Notes: generated by a model not told the origin, from the letters alone. 64,000 nt of DNA from an uncultured Clostridia bacterium (GCA_945983355.1 CAMFSU010000013.1:1-64000), one strand, 5' to 3'. Positions 9,301-18,143 are shown, numbered from the stretch's first letter. Program-made: numbers and translations.

Positions 9301-10005
9301 TTACTTAACAATAGTACCGATGGGCTCGCCCACCATAGCAGAAACGATATTTTGTGGGTTGTCTAAATTGAAAACTAAAATCTTAATGTCGTTATCCATA
9401 CAAAGTGAAGCGGCGGTAGCATCCATAACATGAAGCTCTTTTTGCAACACTTCGTGATGGGTAAGTGTGTCAAACTTTTTGGCATTGGGGTTTTTCTTGG
9501 GGTCACTGTCAAACACACCGTCAACATTGGTGGCTTTAAAGATAACATCCGCACCGATTTCAGCAGCCCTAAGCGCAGCGCCTGTGTCGGTTGAGAAAAA
9601 GGGGTTACCTGTACCGCAACCGAAAATTACAACCCTGCCCTTTTCCAAATGGCGAACTGCCTTGTTTCTGATATATGGCTCTGCCACCTGGCGCATTTCG
9701 ATAGCGGTTTGCACACGGGCATTAACGCCAAGCTGTTCAAGACCGTCAGCCAATGCAAGTGCATTGATAGAGGTTGCAAGCATACCCATGTGGTCAGCTC
9801 TGGTACGGTCCATCTTACCACTTGAACGGCCACGCCAGAAGTTGCCGCCGCCAACAACGATAGCAATCTGAACGCCCATATCAACACAGTCCCTTACTTT
9901 TTCGCAAACTTCAAGCACCTTGTCAAAGTCAAGACCAACGCCCTTTTCACCGGCAAGCACCTCGCCGCTTAATTTTAAAAGCACACGCTTGTAAACAGGT
10001 TTCAT
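9301..10005 (-). CDS. pyrH: UMP kinase
   Basis: Amino-acid-kinase-fold enzyme phosphorylating UMP to UDP. Motifs: [11 protein letters not shown] (phosphate binding), [27 protein letters not shown] and [16 protein letters not shown]. The ORF track opens at a GTG at 10014, but AGGGTG sits 6 nt before the ATG at 10005 (KMKPVYKR), which I take as the start. It is first gene of the pyrH-frr unit, with a clear promoter upstream. It connects functionally to the pyr operon, which makes UMP. Confidence 0.97.
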   Translation of the reverse strand: MKPVYKRVLLKLSGEVLAGEKGVGLDFDKVLEVCEKVRDCVDMGVQIAIVVGGGNFWRGRSSGKMDRTRADHMGMLATSINALALADGLEQLGVNARVQTAIEMRQVAEPYIRNKAVRHLEKGRVVIFGCGTGNPFFSTDTGAALRAAEIGADVIFKATNVDGVFDSDPKKNPNAKKFDTLTHHEVLQKELHVMDATAASLCMDNDIKILVFNLDNPQNIVSAMVGEPIGTIVK

Positions 10006-10040
10006 TTTAAACACCCTAACTTTAATATATTATTATAAAC

Positions 10041-10069
10041 ATTTTACATTATAAGCGATATAAAGTCAA
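10041..10069 (-). promoter_or_regulatory. Vegetative promoter of pyrH-frr
   Basis: Minus strand TTGACT (10069-10064), a 17 bp spacer and TAAAAT (10046-10041), about 35 bp before the pyrH start. Confidence 0.7.
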
Positions 10070-10092
10070 TTACAAAATTTCTAACAAACCCC

Positions 10093-10120
10093 TTGAATTA
10101 TGTTGAAAATATGTTAAAAT
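10093..10120 (+). promoter_or_regulatory. Promoter of pduL-hemW
   Basis: TTGAAT, a 16 bp spacer and TAAAAT with an upstream TG (TGTTAAAAT), 36 bp before the pduL ATG. It is divergent from the pyrH promoter. Confidence 0.65.
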
Positions 10121-10156
10121 AAAGGCAAAGAAATAACTTTAAGGAGTTTTTTAAAA

Positions 10157-10729
10157 ATGGCAAAAGAAGTATTAGTTGAAATTTCGGCCCGTCACGTTCA
10201 TGTGTCCCAAAAGGATTTAGAAATTCTTTTTGGCGAGGGATACACACTTACCCCTAAAAAAGACCTTTCACAACCCGGTCAATTTGCTTGTGAAGAAAAG
10301 GTTACTATAGTTGGTGCAAAGTCTTCATTAAAGGCATCTATCCTCGGTCCTGTTCGCCCTGATACTCAGGTTGAGCTTTCTTTAACCGACGCACGCGCTA
10401 TCGGTGTTACTGCCCCCATTCGTGAATCAGGTGATGTTGCAGGCAGCGGCGCTTGTAAAATTGTTGGCCCTAAGGGCGAAGTAGAACTTACACAAGGTGT
10501 TATCGCTGCAAAGCGCCACATCCACATGACCCCTGCCGATGCTGAAAAATACGGCATTGCTGATAAGCAAATCGTTTCAGTTAAGGTTGAAACCAACGGC
10601 CGTTCACTTGTTTTTGGTGATGTTATTGCCCGTGTAAGTCCTTCTTACGCACTTGCAATGCATATCGACACCGACGAAGCAAACGCTGCATTAGTTGGCC
10701 CCAACCAAATGGGTGAAATTCTTGACTAA
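10157..10729 (+). CDS. pduL: PduL-type phosphate acyltransferase
   Basis: Phosphotransacylase of the PduL family, interconverting acyl-CoA (acetyl- or propanoyl-CoA) and acyl phosphate. The two zinc-site signatures are present: SARHVHVS (about residues 11-18) and AAKRHIHMTP (about 116-125), plus LAMHIDTDEANA near the C-terminus. Length 190 aa with no extra N-terminal encapsulation helix argues against microcompartment targeting, and there are no shell genes nearby. In Clostridia this form can stand in for Pta in acetate production. ackA is not in the window, so the acyl substrate is an inference. hemW overlaps its 3' end. Confidence 0.9.
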   Translation: MAKEVLVEISARHVHVSQKDLEILFGEGYTLTPKKDLSQPGQFACEEKVTIVGAKSSLKASILGPVRPDTQVELSLTDARAIGVTAPIRESGDVAGSGACKIVGPKGEVELTQGVIAAKRHIHMTPADAEKYGIADKQIVSVKVETNGRSLVFGDVIARVSPSYALAMHIDTDEANAALVGPNQMGEILD

Positions 10730-11816
10730 TTTAGGGTTACCCTTGGGTCTTTACCTACATATTCCCTTTTGTAACGGCAAATGCGCTTATTGTGATTTTT
10801 ATTCGGCTTTTACAAATGAGGAACTTTTAGACAGTTATTTAACTGCACTTATAAGAGAAATAAAACAATGGGGCGGCAAAATAAACCGTCCCATTGATAC
10901 TATTTACCTTGGTGGCGGCACACCGTCGCTTTTAAACCACCGTTTAGTTCCGCTTTTAAAGGCGGTTTATGAAAGCTTTACGGTTTTGGACAATGCCGAA
11001 ATCACCCTTGAATTAAACCCTGCCGACAATGTTTTAGAAATTTTGCAAAACGCAAAGGCGGCGGGTATAAACCGCATATCTATCGGCGCACAAAGCGGTG
11101 ATGATGAAGAACTTTCGCTTCTTGGTAGGCGGCACACCGCGGCCGACACCGAAAATGCCGTTAAAACTGCAAGGGAATTGGGCTTTGATAACATTTCACT
11201 TGATTTAATGTTGGGGCTTCCAAACAGCAACACTGAAACCTTTAAAAAATCGCTTGACTTTGTGCTTTCATTAAGCCCGAAGCATTTGTCGGCTTATATT
11301 TTAAAAATTGAAGAAAACACAAGGTTTTTCAAAATAAAAGACACGCTTAATTTGCCCGATGATGACAGCATTTGCGACCAATATCTTTTAATGTGTGACA
11401 CCCTTGAAAAAGCGGGCTTTTGCCATTATGAAATTTCAAATTTTGCCAAAAATTCCTTTGAAAGCAAGCACAATTTAAAATATTGGGACTGTGAGGAATA
11501 TTTGGGCCTTGGTCCGTCAGCCCACTCGTTTTTAAATAGCAAGCGCTTTTTCTATCCACGCGACCTTAAACAATTTATTAAAGGCAACACTCCTATTCCC
11601 GACGGTGACGGCGGTGATTTAAACGAACAAATTATGCTGTCCCTTCGCCTTAAAAAAGGTATTAAAACCGACACTTTACCCCCAAAAGCCATTAGAAAAT
11701 GTAAGCTTTTTGCCCAAAACGGTTTAGGGGTTTTAAATGACGATATTTTTTCTTTAACAGACCAAGGAATGTTACTTTCAAACACAATTATCAGCGAAAT
11801 TTTGGAGGAATTTTAG
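10722..11816 (+). CDS. hemW: Radical SAM haem chaperone HemW (oxygen-independent coproporphyrinogen oxidase-like)
   Basis: Radical SAM protein. The N-terminal LHIPFCNGKCAYCDFYS has the CxxxCxxC cluster motif in HemW form, followed by YLGGGTPSLL, RISIGAQSGDDEELSLLGRRHT and LDLMLGLPNS. HemW carries haem for delivery to haem enzymes rather than acting as a true oxidase. The ORF track begins at a TTG inside pduL. I prefer the TTG at 10722, which has GGGTGA 5 nt upstream and overlaps the pduL stop. It is about 364 aa; the histidine phosphatase starts 3 bp later. Confidence 0.93.
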   Translation: MTNLGLPLGLYLHIPFCNGKCAYCDFYSAFTNEELLDSYLTALIREIKQWGGKINRPIDTIYLGGGTPSLLNHRLVPLLKAVYESFTVLDNAEITLELNPADNVLEILQNAKAAGINRISIGAQSGDDEELSLLGRRHTAADTENAVKTARELGFDNISLDLMLGLPNSNTETFKKSLDFVLSLSPKHLSAYILKIEENTRFFKIKDTLNLPDDDSICDQYLLMCDTLEKAGFCHYEISNFAKNSFESKHNLKYWDCEEYLGLGPSAHSFLNSKRFFYPRDLKQFIKGNTPIPDGDGGDLNEQIMLSLRLKKGIKTDTLPPKAIRKCKLFAQNGLGVLNDDIFSLTDQGMLLSNTIISEILEEF

Positions 11817-11819
11817 ATA

Positions 11820-12422
11820 ATGAGAACACTTAAAATTCATCTTATCCGCCACGGCGCAACCGATGCTAACACAAAAGGGCAATACATCGGCTGTAAAACC
11901 GATATGCCGCTATCGCCCGAGGGCTTAAACGAACTGCGCACCTTAAAGGATAATGTCGATTATCCCGAAATTGACCGACTTTATTCAAGCCCAATGCTTC
12001 GTGCGAAGCAGTCAGGCGCGGTTTTATACCCCAATATGCCAATTTACCCCGTTGATAATTTAAAAGAATATGACTTTGGCGATTTTGAAGGCAAAACCGC
12101 CGAGGAATTGGACTTAGATAGCCGTTTTGCTGAATGGGTGGCAGGCAAAATCCCTGCCCCAAACGGTGAAAGCAACGCCGAATTTATTAAACGCTTATGC
12201 GTTGGGCTTTATCAGGTTGTAAACGATATGCTTGAAAACAACCTTGAAAGCGGTGCGGTAATTATGCACGGCGGCGCAATGATGATGCTGCTGGGTGCTT
12301 GTGCAGTTCCCCAACACAAGCCGGTTGAATGGACCGCCGACAGCGGACAGGGTTATTCACTTTTAATAACCCCATCCCTTTACCACAAAAGCGGTATTGT
12401 TGAAGTTTATGACATAATATAA
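11820..12422 (+). CDS. Histidine phosphatase family protein (phosphoglycerate mutase/CobC-like)
   Basis: Small cytosolic phosphatase. LIRHGATDAN holds the catalytic RHG near residue 10, with further family elements LYSSPMLRAKQS, EYDFGDFEGKTAEEL and a late HGGAMMM providing the second catalytic His. At 200 aa it matches the alpha-ribazole phosphatase/GpmB-like group. The substrate cannot be fixed from sequence, and no cobalamin genes are in the window. It is the third gene of the pduL-hemW unit and is followed directly by a terminator. Confidence 0.85.
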   Translation: MRTLKIHLIRHGATDANTKGQYIGCKTDMPLSPEGLNELRTLKDNVDYPEIDRLYSSPMLRAKQSGAVLYPNMPIYPVDNLKEYDFGDFEGKTAEELDLDSRFAEWVAGKIPAPNGESNAEFIKRLCVGLYQVVNDMLENNLESGAVIMHGGAMMMLLGACAVPQHKPVEWTADSGQGYSLLITPSLYHKSGIVEVYDII

Positions 12423-12462
12423 AAAGAAATACCACACGATATTGCGTGTGGTATTTCTTTTT
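12421..12462 (+). terminator. Strong intrinsic terminator after the histidine phosphatase
   Basis: AAGAAATACCACACG and CGTGTGGTATTTCTT form a near-perfect stem of at least 15 bp with a 6 nt loop, flanked by A- and T-runs, so it could act on both strands. Confidence 0.9.
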
Positions 12463-12821
12463 CGGCATAGCTCTAAACGATACTGACGGCGCATAAGTGC
12501 GTTCTACATATAAACGGGTCAAGGGGCAAAGCCCTTGTCGTTTAAGGGGGTTATGGTGACAGAGTAGATACCATAAAACACACGAAACTTGCCGACAAAT
12601 TGAAAACGCAGTTTTCACTCTTTGGCGGCGGTTTTATGTGGCTTTTTTGTCTGTCACCTAAGGGGGAAATCGAAATTCCCCCTTGGGCGAATCTTTTCGC
12701 CCTTTCTTTTCGCCCACACAAGAAAGGGCGTGCCCGTCGCGGCATGAGCGACAATATATAAAATTGTTTATCTTTAACCTGTATAAACCATGCGATAATC
12801 GTGCAGTTTTCGTTATATAAC
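12463..12821. repeat. Palindrome-rich non-coding stretch, probable extragenic repeat element
   Basis: About 360 bp with no supportable gene. It contains a chain of inverted repeats: CAAGGG/CCCTTG (12520-12537); GGTGACAGA ... TCTGTCACC (12555-12658) with inner arms ATAAAAC/GTTTTAT; AAGGGGGAA/TTCCCCCTT (12659-12683); GGGCGAA/TTCGCCC just after; and CGCCCTTTCTT/AAGAAAGGGCG around 12700-12730. It is richer in G and C than its surroundings. The layout suggests a mobile or structured extragenic repeat. Copies elsewhere cannot be checked from here. Confidence 0.6.
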
Positions 12822-12854
12822 AAAAAGCAGACTGAAAATTCAGTCTGCTTTTTT
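12822..12854 (-). terminator. Intrinsic terminator of the OPT-PqqD unit
   Basis: AAGCAGACTGA/TCAGTCTGCTT stem with A-run and T-run flanks, directly after the minus-strand PqqD-like gene. It is symmetric, so it may work both ways. Confidence 0.88.
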
Positions 12855-12855
12855 A

Positions 12856-13203
12856 TTACTTATTTAATTTTACAAAGCCATAGCTTTCAAGTATTTTAAA
12901 ATACTGTGCAAGGCGGGGATAAAGCGGTTCGGCCTTGTCGCCAAAATGCTCTTTAACCAAAACACCAATTTCGGTTATATCACGCTTGCCGTCAATAAAC
13001 GGCCAAACAAAGCTGCCCATTTCGTCAAGGTGGATATAACTGATTTTTGGCTTTTTGAAAAGCTTTTGCGCCACCTTGTTGAAAATGCCTTTGTTTTCAA
13101 TTTCAAGAGTTATTACACCCTTTTCGTCGGTAGAAAAGCGTTCGATTTTACGCTGTGGCACAAATTCAAGATAGTTTTTACTGTTTTTATTACTCATTTT
13201 CAT
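12856..13203 (-). CDS. PqqD-like protein
   Basis: A 115 aa soluble protein with the PqqD-type winged-helix pattern: LDEMGSFVWPFIDGKRDITEI followed by a helical stretch and LESYGFVKLNK. PqqD-like domains bind leader peptides in RiPP pathways, but in Clostridia many stand alone with unknown role. The basic N-terminal segment (about 55 aa) makes it longer than the usual 90 aa. The start overlaps the 3' end of the OPT transporter by 14 bp, so the two are translationally coupled. A second ATG lies at 13197. No radical SAM maturase is adjacent. Function unknown. Confidence 0.75.
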   Translation of the reverse strand: MKMSNKNSKNYLEFVPQRKIERFSTDEKGVITLEIENKGIFNKVAQKLFKKPKISYIHLDEMGSFVWPFIDGKRDITEIGVLVKEHFGDKAEPLYPRLAQYFKILESYGFVKLNK

Positions 13204-15097
13204 TTACACGCTTTTTCCAAACGGTGAATTTTAAAAGTGTAAGAACAATAACCGCAAACAATGCGATACCACCAAGATTTGAAACAGTTGCAGGAACATA
13301 TTTTGAAAGGTCGATAACCTTATCAACACCAAATACAGCCAAAAGTGCGAGTGCGATACCAACAAGCCCCTCACCCGCAATCATACCTGATGAGAAGAGG
13401 ATACCGTCGTTAACAACTGCGTCCTTATTCTTCTTGCAAAGCTTGTCAAGTGCCAAGCGAACAAGACCGCCCACCATAATGCAAGCATTAAGCTGAACAG
13501 GAAGATAAATACCGATTGCAAAGGGCAATACGGGAATACCGACAACTTCAACAACAACTGCAATAGCAGCGCCTGTGAACACAAGAGCCCACGGCAAATT
13601 AGCGTCCATAACGCCTTCAACAATAAGCTTCATAAGGGTTGCTTGGGGAGCTGCCAACTGTTCAGAGCCAAAGCCCCACGCCTTATCAAGAAGATAAAGT
13701 GTGCCGCCGATAGCCAAAGCAGAAGCAACAACACCGATAACCTCGGCATACTGCTGTTTCTTAGGTGTTGCGCCTAAAAGGAAGCCGGTTTTAAGGTCTT
13801 GCGAGGTGTCGCCCGAAATTGCGGCAACAATACAAATAATAGAACCAATAGCAATGGCACTGGCCATACCTGCTGCACCTGTGCTGCCTGTTAATTTAAG
13901 AATTAAGGTTGCAATCAAAAGTGTTGCAATAGCCATACCTGAAACAGGGTTATTTGAGCTACCAACAATGCCAACCATACGTGAAGAAACGGTTGCAAAG
14001 AAGAAGCCAAATACAACAATAATAATTGCACCAATGGGATTAACAGGGATTGCAGGAACAAGCCAAATAAGAAGGGTTAAAACTGCAATAACAATTAAAA
14101 CAACCTTCATATTCATATCTCTTGCAGTGCGATCGGTAGAATTTGCGCCTGCACCCTTAATGCTCTTTAAAGCACCCGAGAAAGTGCTGATAATAAGCGG
14201 TAACGATTTAATAAGGCTTATAATACCGCCTGCTGCCAAAGCACCTGCACCGATGTAACGGATGTAGCTGCTCCAAATAGCACCGGCCCCTCCCTCGGCA
14301 AACATTTCACCGATAGTTTGGTCAACACCGGGATAAAGAATGCTGTTTTCACCGAAAAGCACGATTAAGGGGATAAGCACCATCCAGCTTAAGATACCAC
14401 CTGCGAACATGTAAGAAGAAATTCTTGCACCGCAGATATAACCAACTGACATAACAGCGGGGTAAATTTGTGTACCGATAGTACCCTTAAAGCCCTTAAT
14501 AGTATAGGAAACCTCACCCGCAACAAGCTTTAAGCCATCAATAATAAACTTAAAGAGAGCCGCAAAGCCCATACCTGCAAAAACAGTTGATGCATTTGCA
14601 CCGCCCTTTTCACCTGCCAAAAGAACCTCTGCACAAGCGGTGCCTTCGGGATAAGGAAGGGTTGCATGTTCTTTAACAATTAAAGCGTTGCGAAGGGGCA
14701 CCATAAAGAAAACACCCAAAAGACCGCCGATTAAAGCGATAAGTGTGATTTCTAAAATGCCGGGCTTGTCCATTTTACCTTCAGCAGCCCAGAGAAAAAG
14801 TGCGGGCAAGGTAAAAATTGCGCCTGCTGCCAAGGATTCACCTGCCGAGCCGGCAGTTTGAACGATGTTACTTTCCAAAATTGAGTTTCTACGCATAATA
14901 ATGCGAATAACACCCATTGCAATAACGGCTGCAGGAATTGATGCCGACACTGTCATACCAACACGCAAACCAAGATATGCATTTGCTGCGCCGAAGACTA
15001 CCGCCAACAAAACACCCATAATAATAGATGTAACGGTAAGCTCTGCTGTTACCTTTTCGGCGGGAATATAAGGCTTAAATTCATTTTTGTTGTCCAT
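13190..15097 (-). CDS. OPT family oligopeptide transporter
   Basis: Polytopic membrane protein of 635 aa with about 15 hydrophobic segments. It starts VTSIIMGVLLAVVFGAANAYLGLRVGMTVSASIPA, typical of the OPT/YSL superfamily, with the family region GDTSQDLKTGFLLGATPKKQQ (about residues 440-460). It is probably proton-driven uptake of small peptides. The upstream gene on the same strand encodes PepD, a dipeptidase, which fits import and breakdown of peptides. It has its own promoter, and the downstream PqqD-like gene overlaps its stop. Confidence 0.93.
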   Translation of the reverse strand: MDNKNEFKPYIPAEKVTAELTVTSIIMGVLLAVVFGAANAYLGLRVGMTVSASIPAAVIAMGVIRIIMRRNSILESNIVQTAGSAGESLAAGAIFTLPALFLWAAEGKMDKPGILEITLIALIGGLLGVFFMVPLRNALIVKEHATLPYPEGTACAEVLLAGEKGGANASTVFAGMGFAALFKFIIDGLKLVAGEVSYTIKGFKGTIGTQIYPAVMSVGYICGARISSYMFAGGILSWMVLIPLIVLFGENSILYPGVDQTIGEMFAEGGAGAIWSSYIRYIGAGALAAGGIISLIKSLPLIISTFSGALKSIKGAGANSTDRTARDMNMKVVLIVIAVLTLLIWLVPAIPVNPIGAIIIVVFGFFFATVSSRMVGIVGSSNNPVSGMAIATLLIATLILKLTGSTGAAGMASAIAIGSIICIVAAISGDTSQDLKTGFLLGATPKKQQYAEVIGVVASALAIGGTLYLLDKAWGFGSEQLAAPQATLMKLIVEGVMDANLPWALVFTGAAIAVVVEVVGIPVLPFAIGIYLPVQLNACIMVGGLVRLALDKLCKKNKDAVVNDGILFSSGMIAGEGLVGIALALLAVFGVDKVIDLSKYVPATVSNLGGIALFAVIVLTLLKFTVWKKRVNENE

Positions 15098-15152
15098 ATT
15101 CTCTCCATTCCTGTCGACATAAATCGACCAAAAAATTTTCAGTGACCAAGTT

Positions 15153-15181
15153 ATAATACCATAAAAAGCGCTTTAAAGCAA
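15153..15181 (-). promoter_or_regulatory. Promoter of the OPT transporter gene
   Basis: Minus strand TTGCTT, 17 bp spacer and TATTAT preceded by TGG (extended -10). A small inverted repeat GTCGA/TCGAC (15113-15128) lies in the leader and could be an operator or RNA stem. Confidence 0.65.
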
Positions 15182-15186
15182 CAAAT

Positions 15187-16629
15187 TTATTTAAGGTCGC
15201 CTAAAATTTCCAATAAAAGCTTATAGGTGCGGTCGATAGAATAAACATCGGCTTTTTCGTTAACGGTGTGCACATCACAAAGTGTTGGGCCTATTGCGAT
15301 GCAGTCGATATCCTCAATGCGGGATGCAAACACCGCACATTCAAGCCCTGCGTGAATTGCCTCGCATTTGGCATCTTTATTATATAAACGCTTATAAACC
15401 GCCTTGTAGGTTTCGCGAAGAGGTGAATCTGTGCGGTATTCCCAAGGGGGATAATAACCCGAAACATAGCTTTCGGCATTAGTTTTTTCAGCAAAAGAAA
15501 CCATTTCAGCCATTAGCTTTCTTAAATCGGCCTCTTTGTTACTGCGAAGTGCAGAATTGAAAATTATCGCGTTTTCTTCGGTTTTTAAAACGCCCAAATT
15601 AAGCGAGGTTTCAACCAAGTTTTCAATATCCTCGCTCATTTTAACAATGCCGTTCGGTATAAAGCAGAGTGTGAAAATTACGGCATTTGTTGATGGCCTG
15701 TCCATAACATTAAATTCACCGCTACCGACTGATAAAATGTCATATTCGAATCCGTTTTCCAAAACGGGAATTTCGGTTTTTATTGCCTTTAAACAGGTGT
15801 TAAATTCTTTTATAAGCTCATCTTTGTTTTGTGTTAAAACAACTGCTTGACAGCGGTTTGTAATGGCGTTTACTTTATCACCGCCGTTTACTGAAATTAT
15901 ATCAAACTGGGCCTTTTCGGCAATTTCATTTAAAACCCTGCCCATTAAAATGTCGGCATTACAGCGGTTTTTGTTGATATCAACGCCCGAATGACCGCCC
16001 AAAAGACCGCAAAGTGTAAGCTTTAAGGCAGTACCGTTTTTCTTTTCGTATGAAAACGGCAGAGTGATTTTAACATCAGCGCCGCCCGCACAGGAAACGG
16101 TTACGACACCCTCATCCTCAGAGTCGAGATTTATCATTCTTTTAGCATTTAGCTTTGACATATCAAGTGCCGCAGCGCCAAGCATTCCGATTTCCTCATC
16201 AGTTGTGAAAACTGCCTCAATTTCAGGGTGAGAAATATCATCGCTTTCCAAAATACTTAAAATCATCGCAACAGCAATACCATTATCAGCGCCAAGTGTT
16301 GTGCCTTTGGCTTTCAAAAAATCACCGTCAAGGTAAAGCTCTAACCCGTCACGCAAAAAGTCTGTTTTACTGTCAGCGGTTTTTTGGCACACCATATCTA
16401 AATGCCCCTGTAAAATAACCGGTTCGGCGTTTTCAAAACCCTTTGTGGCAGATTTGTAAACTATTACATTTTTTGCATCGTCTAAATAATATCTAAGTGA
16501 GTGCTTTTTGGCAAAATTCACACAATAATCGGCAATTTTTCCCATATCACCCGACCCGTGCGGGATTTTTGAAATTTCATTAAAATAATAAAAAACGCGG
16601 TTGCTGAAAAGCTTTTCTAAAGTTTGCAT
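15187..16629 (-). CDS. pepD: Aminoacyl-histidine dipeptidase (PepD, M20 family)
   Basis: Cytosolic di-zinc dipeptidase acting on Xaa-His and related dipeptides. Metal and catalytic motifs: LQGHLDMVCQ (about residue 76), TTLGADNGIAVAM, TTDEEIGMLGA, and HAGLECAVFASR near the C-terminus. A lid domain is inserted in the middle. Length 480 aa matches the PepD group. RBS GGAG precedes the ATG. It has its own promoter and sits directly upstream of the OPT transporter gene. Confidence 0.93.
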   Translation of the reverse strand: MQTLEKLFSNRVFYYFNEISKIPHGSGDMGKIADYCVNFAKKHSLRYYLDDAKNVIVYKSATKGFENAEPVILQGHLDMVCQKTADSKTDFLRDGLELYLDGDFLKAKGTTLGADNGIAVAMILSILESDDISHPEIEAVFTTDEEIGMLGAAALDMSKLNAKRMINLDSEDEGVVTVSCAGGADVKITLPFSYEKKNGTALKLTLCGLLGGHSGVDINKNRCNADILMGRVLNEIAEKAQFDIISVNGGDKVNAITNRCQAVVLTQNKDELIKEFNTCLKAIKTEIPVLENGFEYDILSVGSGEFNVMDRPSTNAVIFTLCFIPNGIVKMSEDIENLVETSLNLGVLKTEENAIIFNSALRSNKEADLRKLMAEMVSFAEKTNAESYVSGYYPPWEYRTDSPLRETYKAVYKRLYNKDAKCEAIHAGLECAVFASRIEDIDCIAIGPTLCDVHTVNEKADVYSIDRTYKLLLEILGDLK

Positions 16630-16668
16630 AAATTTTCAGTTTCTCCAAAGATTTAATAGTTGTAAAAT

Positions 16669-16697
16669 ATAATACCATTTTTAGGCAAATTTTTCAA
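16669..16697 (-). promoter_or_regulatory. Promoter of pepD
   Basis: Minus strand TTGAAA, 17 bp spacer, TATTAT with TGG just upstream (extended -10). Confidence 0.7.
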
Positions 16698-16762
16698 GAT
16701 TTATAATACACCTCTTATATGTATTGTTGACTAAACCTTAATTTAAAACAATTTAAATATTA

Positions 16763-16786
16763 ACCCCCTAAAACAGCTTAGGGGGT
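16763..16786 (-). terminator. Intrinsic terminator of the ger operon
   Basis: CCCCCTAA/TTAGGGGG stem overlapping the gerKB stop codon, followed on the minus strand by TTAATATTT. The T-tract is interrupted, so strength is uncertain. Confidence 0.6.
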
Positions 16787-17611
16787 GTATTTATTTAATA
16801 TATTTTTTACAACCTTTATACACACCGTAATTTTTATAACTGCGGCAACAAAATAAATAAAGTAAGAAAAACCGTCTAACCGCGAAAAAAGGTTGCCAAA
16901 GGTGACGGTGCTTATTGCCGAGCCGTAAGGGTATGAAAGCTTGCCCGAAAAGGTTGTGCCAAAAAGCAAAATTGAATTAAAAATTGTGATAAGCAAAAAC
17001 AAGTTGCCGACCAAGACACCGCCAAAAGCCGATTTTTTAGATGCCCCGATTTGCTTTGCATAAAGTGCCAAAACCGAAATTGGCAAAGTGACCGATTTTA
17101 TATACATAATGCTTTGCGAAAAAAGATTTTTTATATTTGGAAAGCTGTAAATATAAATGTTTTCGAAATTAAAATCCTTAAAGGTGGCAAAGAAAAAGAA
17201 AATAATAAGCCCACCGCACAAAAGCCCCGAAATAAGCGAAAAATTTAAAATTTCGTTTTGCTTTTTAAAGCAAAAATACAAAAGCGGAATTAAAAAAATC
17301 GTTAAAATGAAAAAATTTGGTGTTTTGGTTAACAGGTTTTTTGAAATGAAATTTAAAAAGGTTATAAAAGTATTGCCCACAGTATATAGGGCAACAAAAA
17401 GTACGGGATATTTTAAAAGGTCAACCCTTAACACCGCATAAAACACCAAAAGTGACAGCAAAAGCGAAATTATAAAGCCCAAAAAGGTAAGCTTATTTGC
17501 ATTTTTAAGGGGTAGATTTATAATGCTTTCGCCCAAAACAAAAAGAACAGCAAGCATTATAAAATGAAGTGAAAAGGATTTAGTATTTTTCAAAATAATA
17601 CCCCGTTTCAT
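16778..17611 (-). CDS. gerKB: Spore germination permease subunit, GerAB/GerKB family (short form)
   Basis: Membrane subunit of a GerA-type germinant receptor, APC-superfamily fold. I count about eight hydrophobic helices, beginning SLHFIMLAVLFVLGESIINL. Typical GerKB has about ten helices and 360 aa; this one has 277. The assignment rests on the GerA-GerC-GerB operon context as well as hydrophobic pattern. The ATG at 17611 overlaps gerKC by 32 bp. A TTG near 17590 (LKNTKSF) is an alternative start that gives less overlap. Confidence 0.8.
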   Translation of the reverse strand: MKRGIILKNTKSFSLHFIMLAVLFVLGESIINLPLKNANKLTFLGFIISLLLSLLVFYAVLRVDLLKYPVLFVALYTVGNTFITFLNFISKNLLTKTPNFFILTIFLIPLLYFCFKKQNEILNFSLISGLLCGGLIIFFFFATFKDFNFENIYIYSFPNIKNLFSQSIMYIKSVTLPISVLALYAKQIGASKKSAFGGVLVGNLFLLITIFNSILLFGTTFSGKLSYPYGSAISTVTFGNLFSRLDGFSYFIYFVAAVIKITVCIKVVKNILNKYTP

Positions 17612-18143
17612 TGGTTTTAATTGTTGGCAAGATGGGGCTTAACTGCTCGTAAATTTCAAAAAGGCGGTTTTTAATATCTTTGTTTTGCTGTTTTTGTGCA
17701 TCAAACAAAGACATTAAATCATACCCAACGCTAACCGATGAAATTGGCTCGGTCTTTAAAAGCTCGGCCGCATTTTCGGTTTTTAAAAACCGAATTGAAA
17801 GGGTTATATCCTTTTCCTCTTTACAATACCGCATAATGCCCCCAAGCTTTTGTTGGCTTATACCCTTGCCAACCGCAACCACACCGCAATGTGAAAGTAA
17901 AAGGGGCTGTGTGGTTTGCTTTTTTACTTCATCAATGGCTTTTATGAGGGTGCGCCCCTGACCTGTCAGTAAAACTCGCTGTTGTCCCTCGGCTTCAGTA
18001 TTCACCACCACCGCCTCAAACGAAACGGTATAAAGCGCTTTATCATAATCTACACCGATAGCGGTAACCAAATATTCCTGCGGTTTATCCCCACAACCGC
18101 AAAGAAAAAGTGTAAGCATTAGCATAATAATTATTTTTTTCAT
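17580..18143 (-). CDS. gerKC: Spore germination lipoprotein, Ger(x)C family (lacks C-terminal domain)
   Basis: Lipoprotein subunit of a GerA-type germinant receptor. The N-terminus is a lipoprotein signal peptide (MKKIIIMLMLTLFLCGCGDK), with the probable lipidated Cys at residue 17. The body matches the N-terminal Ger(x)C domain: YLVTAIGVDYD, VLLTGQGRTLIKAIDEVKKQT, LSHCGVVAVGKGIS. The family is normally about 370-400 aa with a C-terminal Spore_GerAC domain. Here the protein stops at 187 aa with GYYFEKY. The stop overlaps an intact gerKB start, so it does not look like a recent break. It overlaps gerKA by 4 bp. Confidence 0.85.
   Translation of the reverse strand: MKKIIIMLMLTLFLCGCGDKPQEYLVTAIGVDYDKALYTVSFEAVVVNTEAEGQQRVLLTGQGRTLIKAIDEVKKQTTQPLLLSHCGVVAVGKGISQQKLGGIMRYCKEEKDITLSIRFLKTENAAELLKTEPISSVSVGYDLMSLFDAQKQQNKDIKNRLFEIYEQLSPILPTIKTNETGYYFEKY

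Noticed and set aside
12551-12823. 90 aa minus-strand ORF
   Set aside because: It lies wholly in the palindrome-rich stretch, is Arg/Pro-rich, lacks an RBS and is better explained by the repeats.
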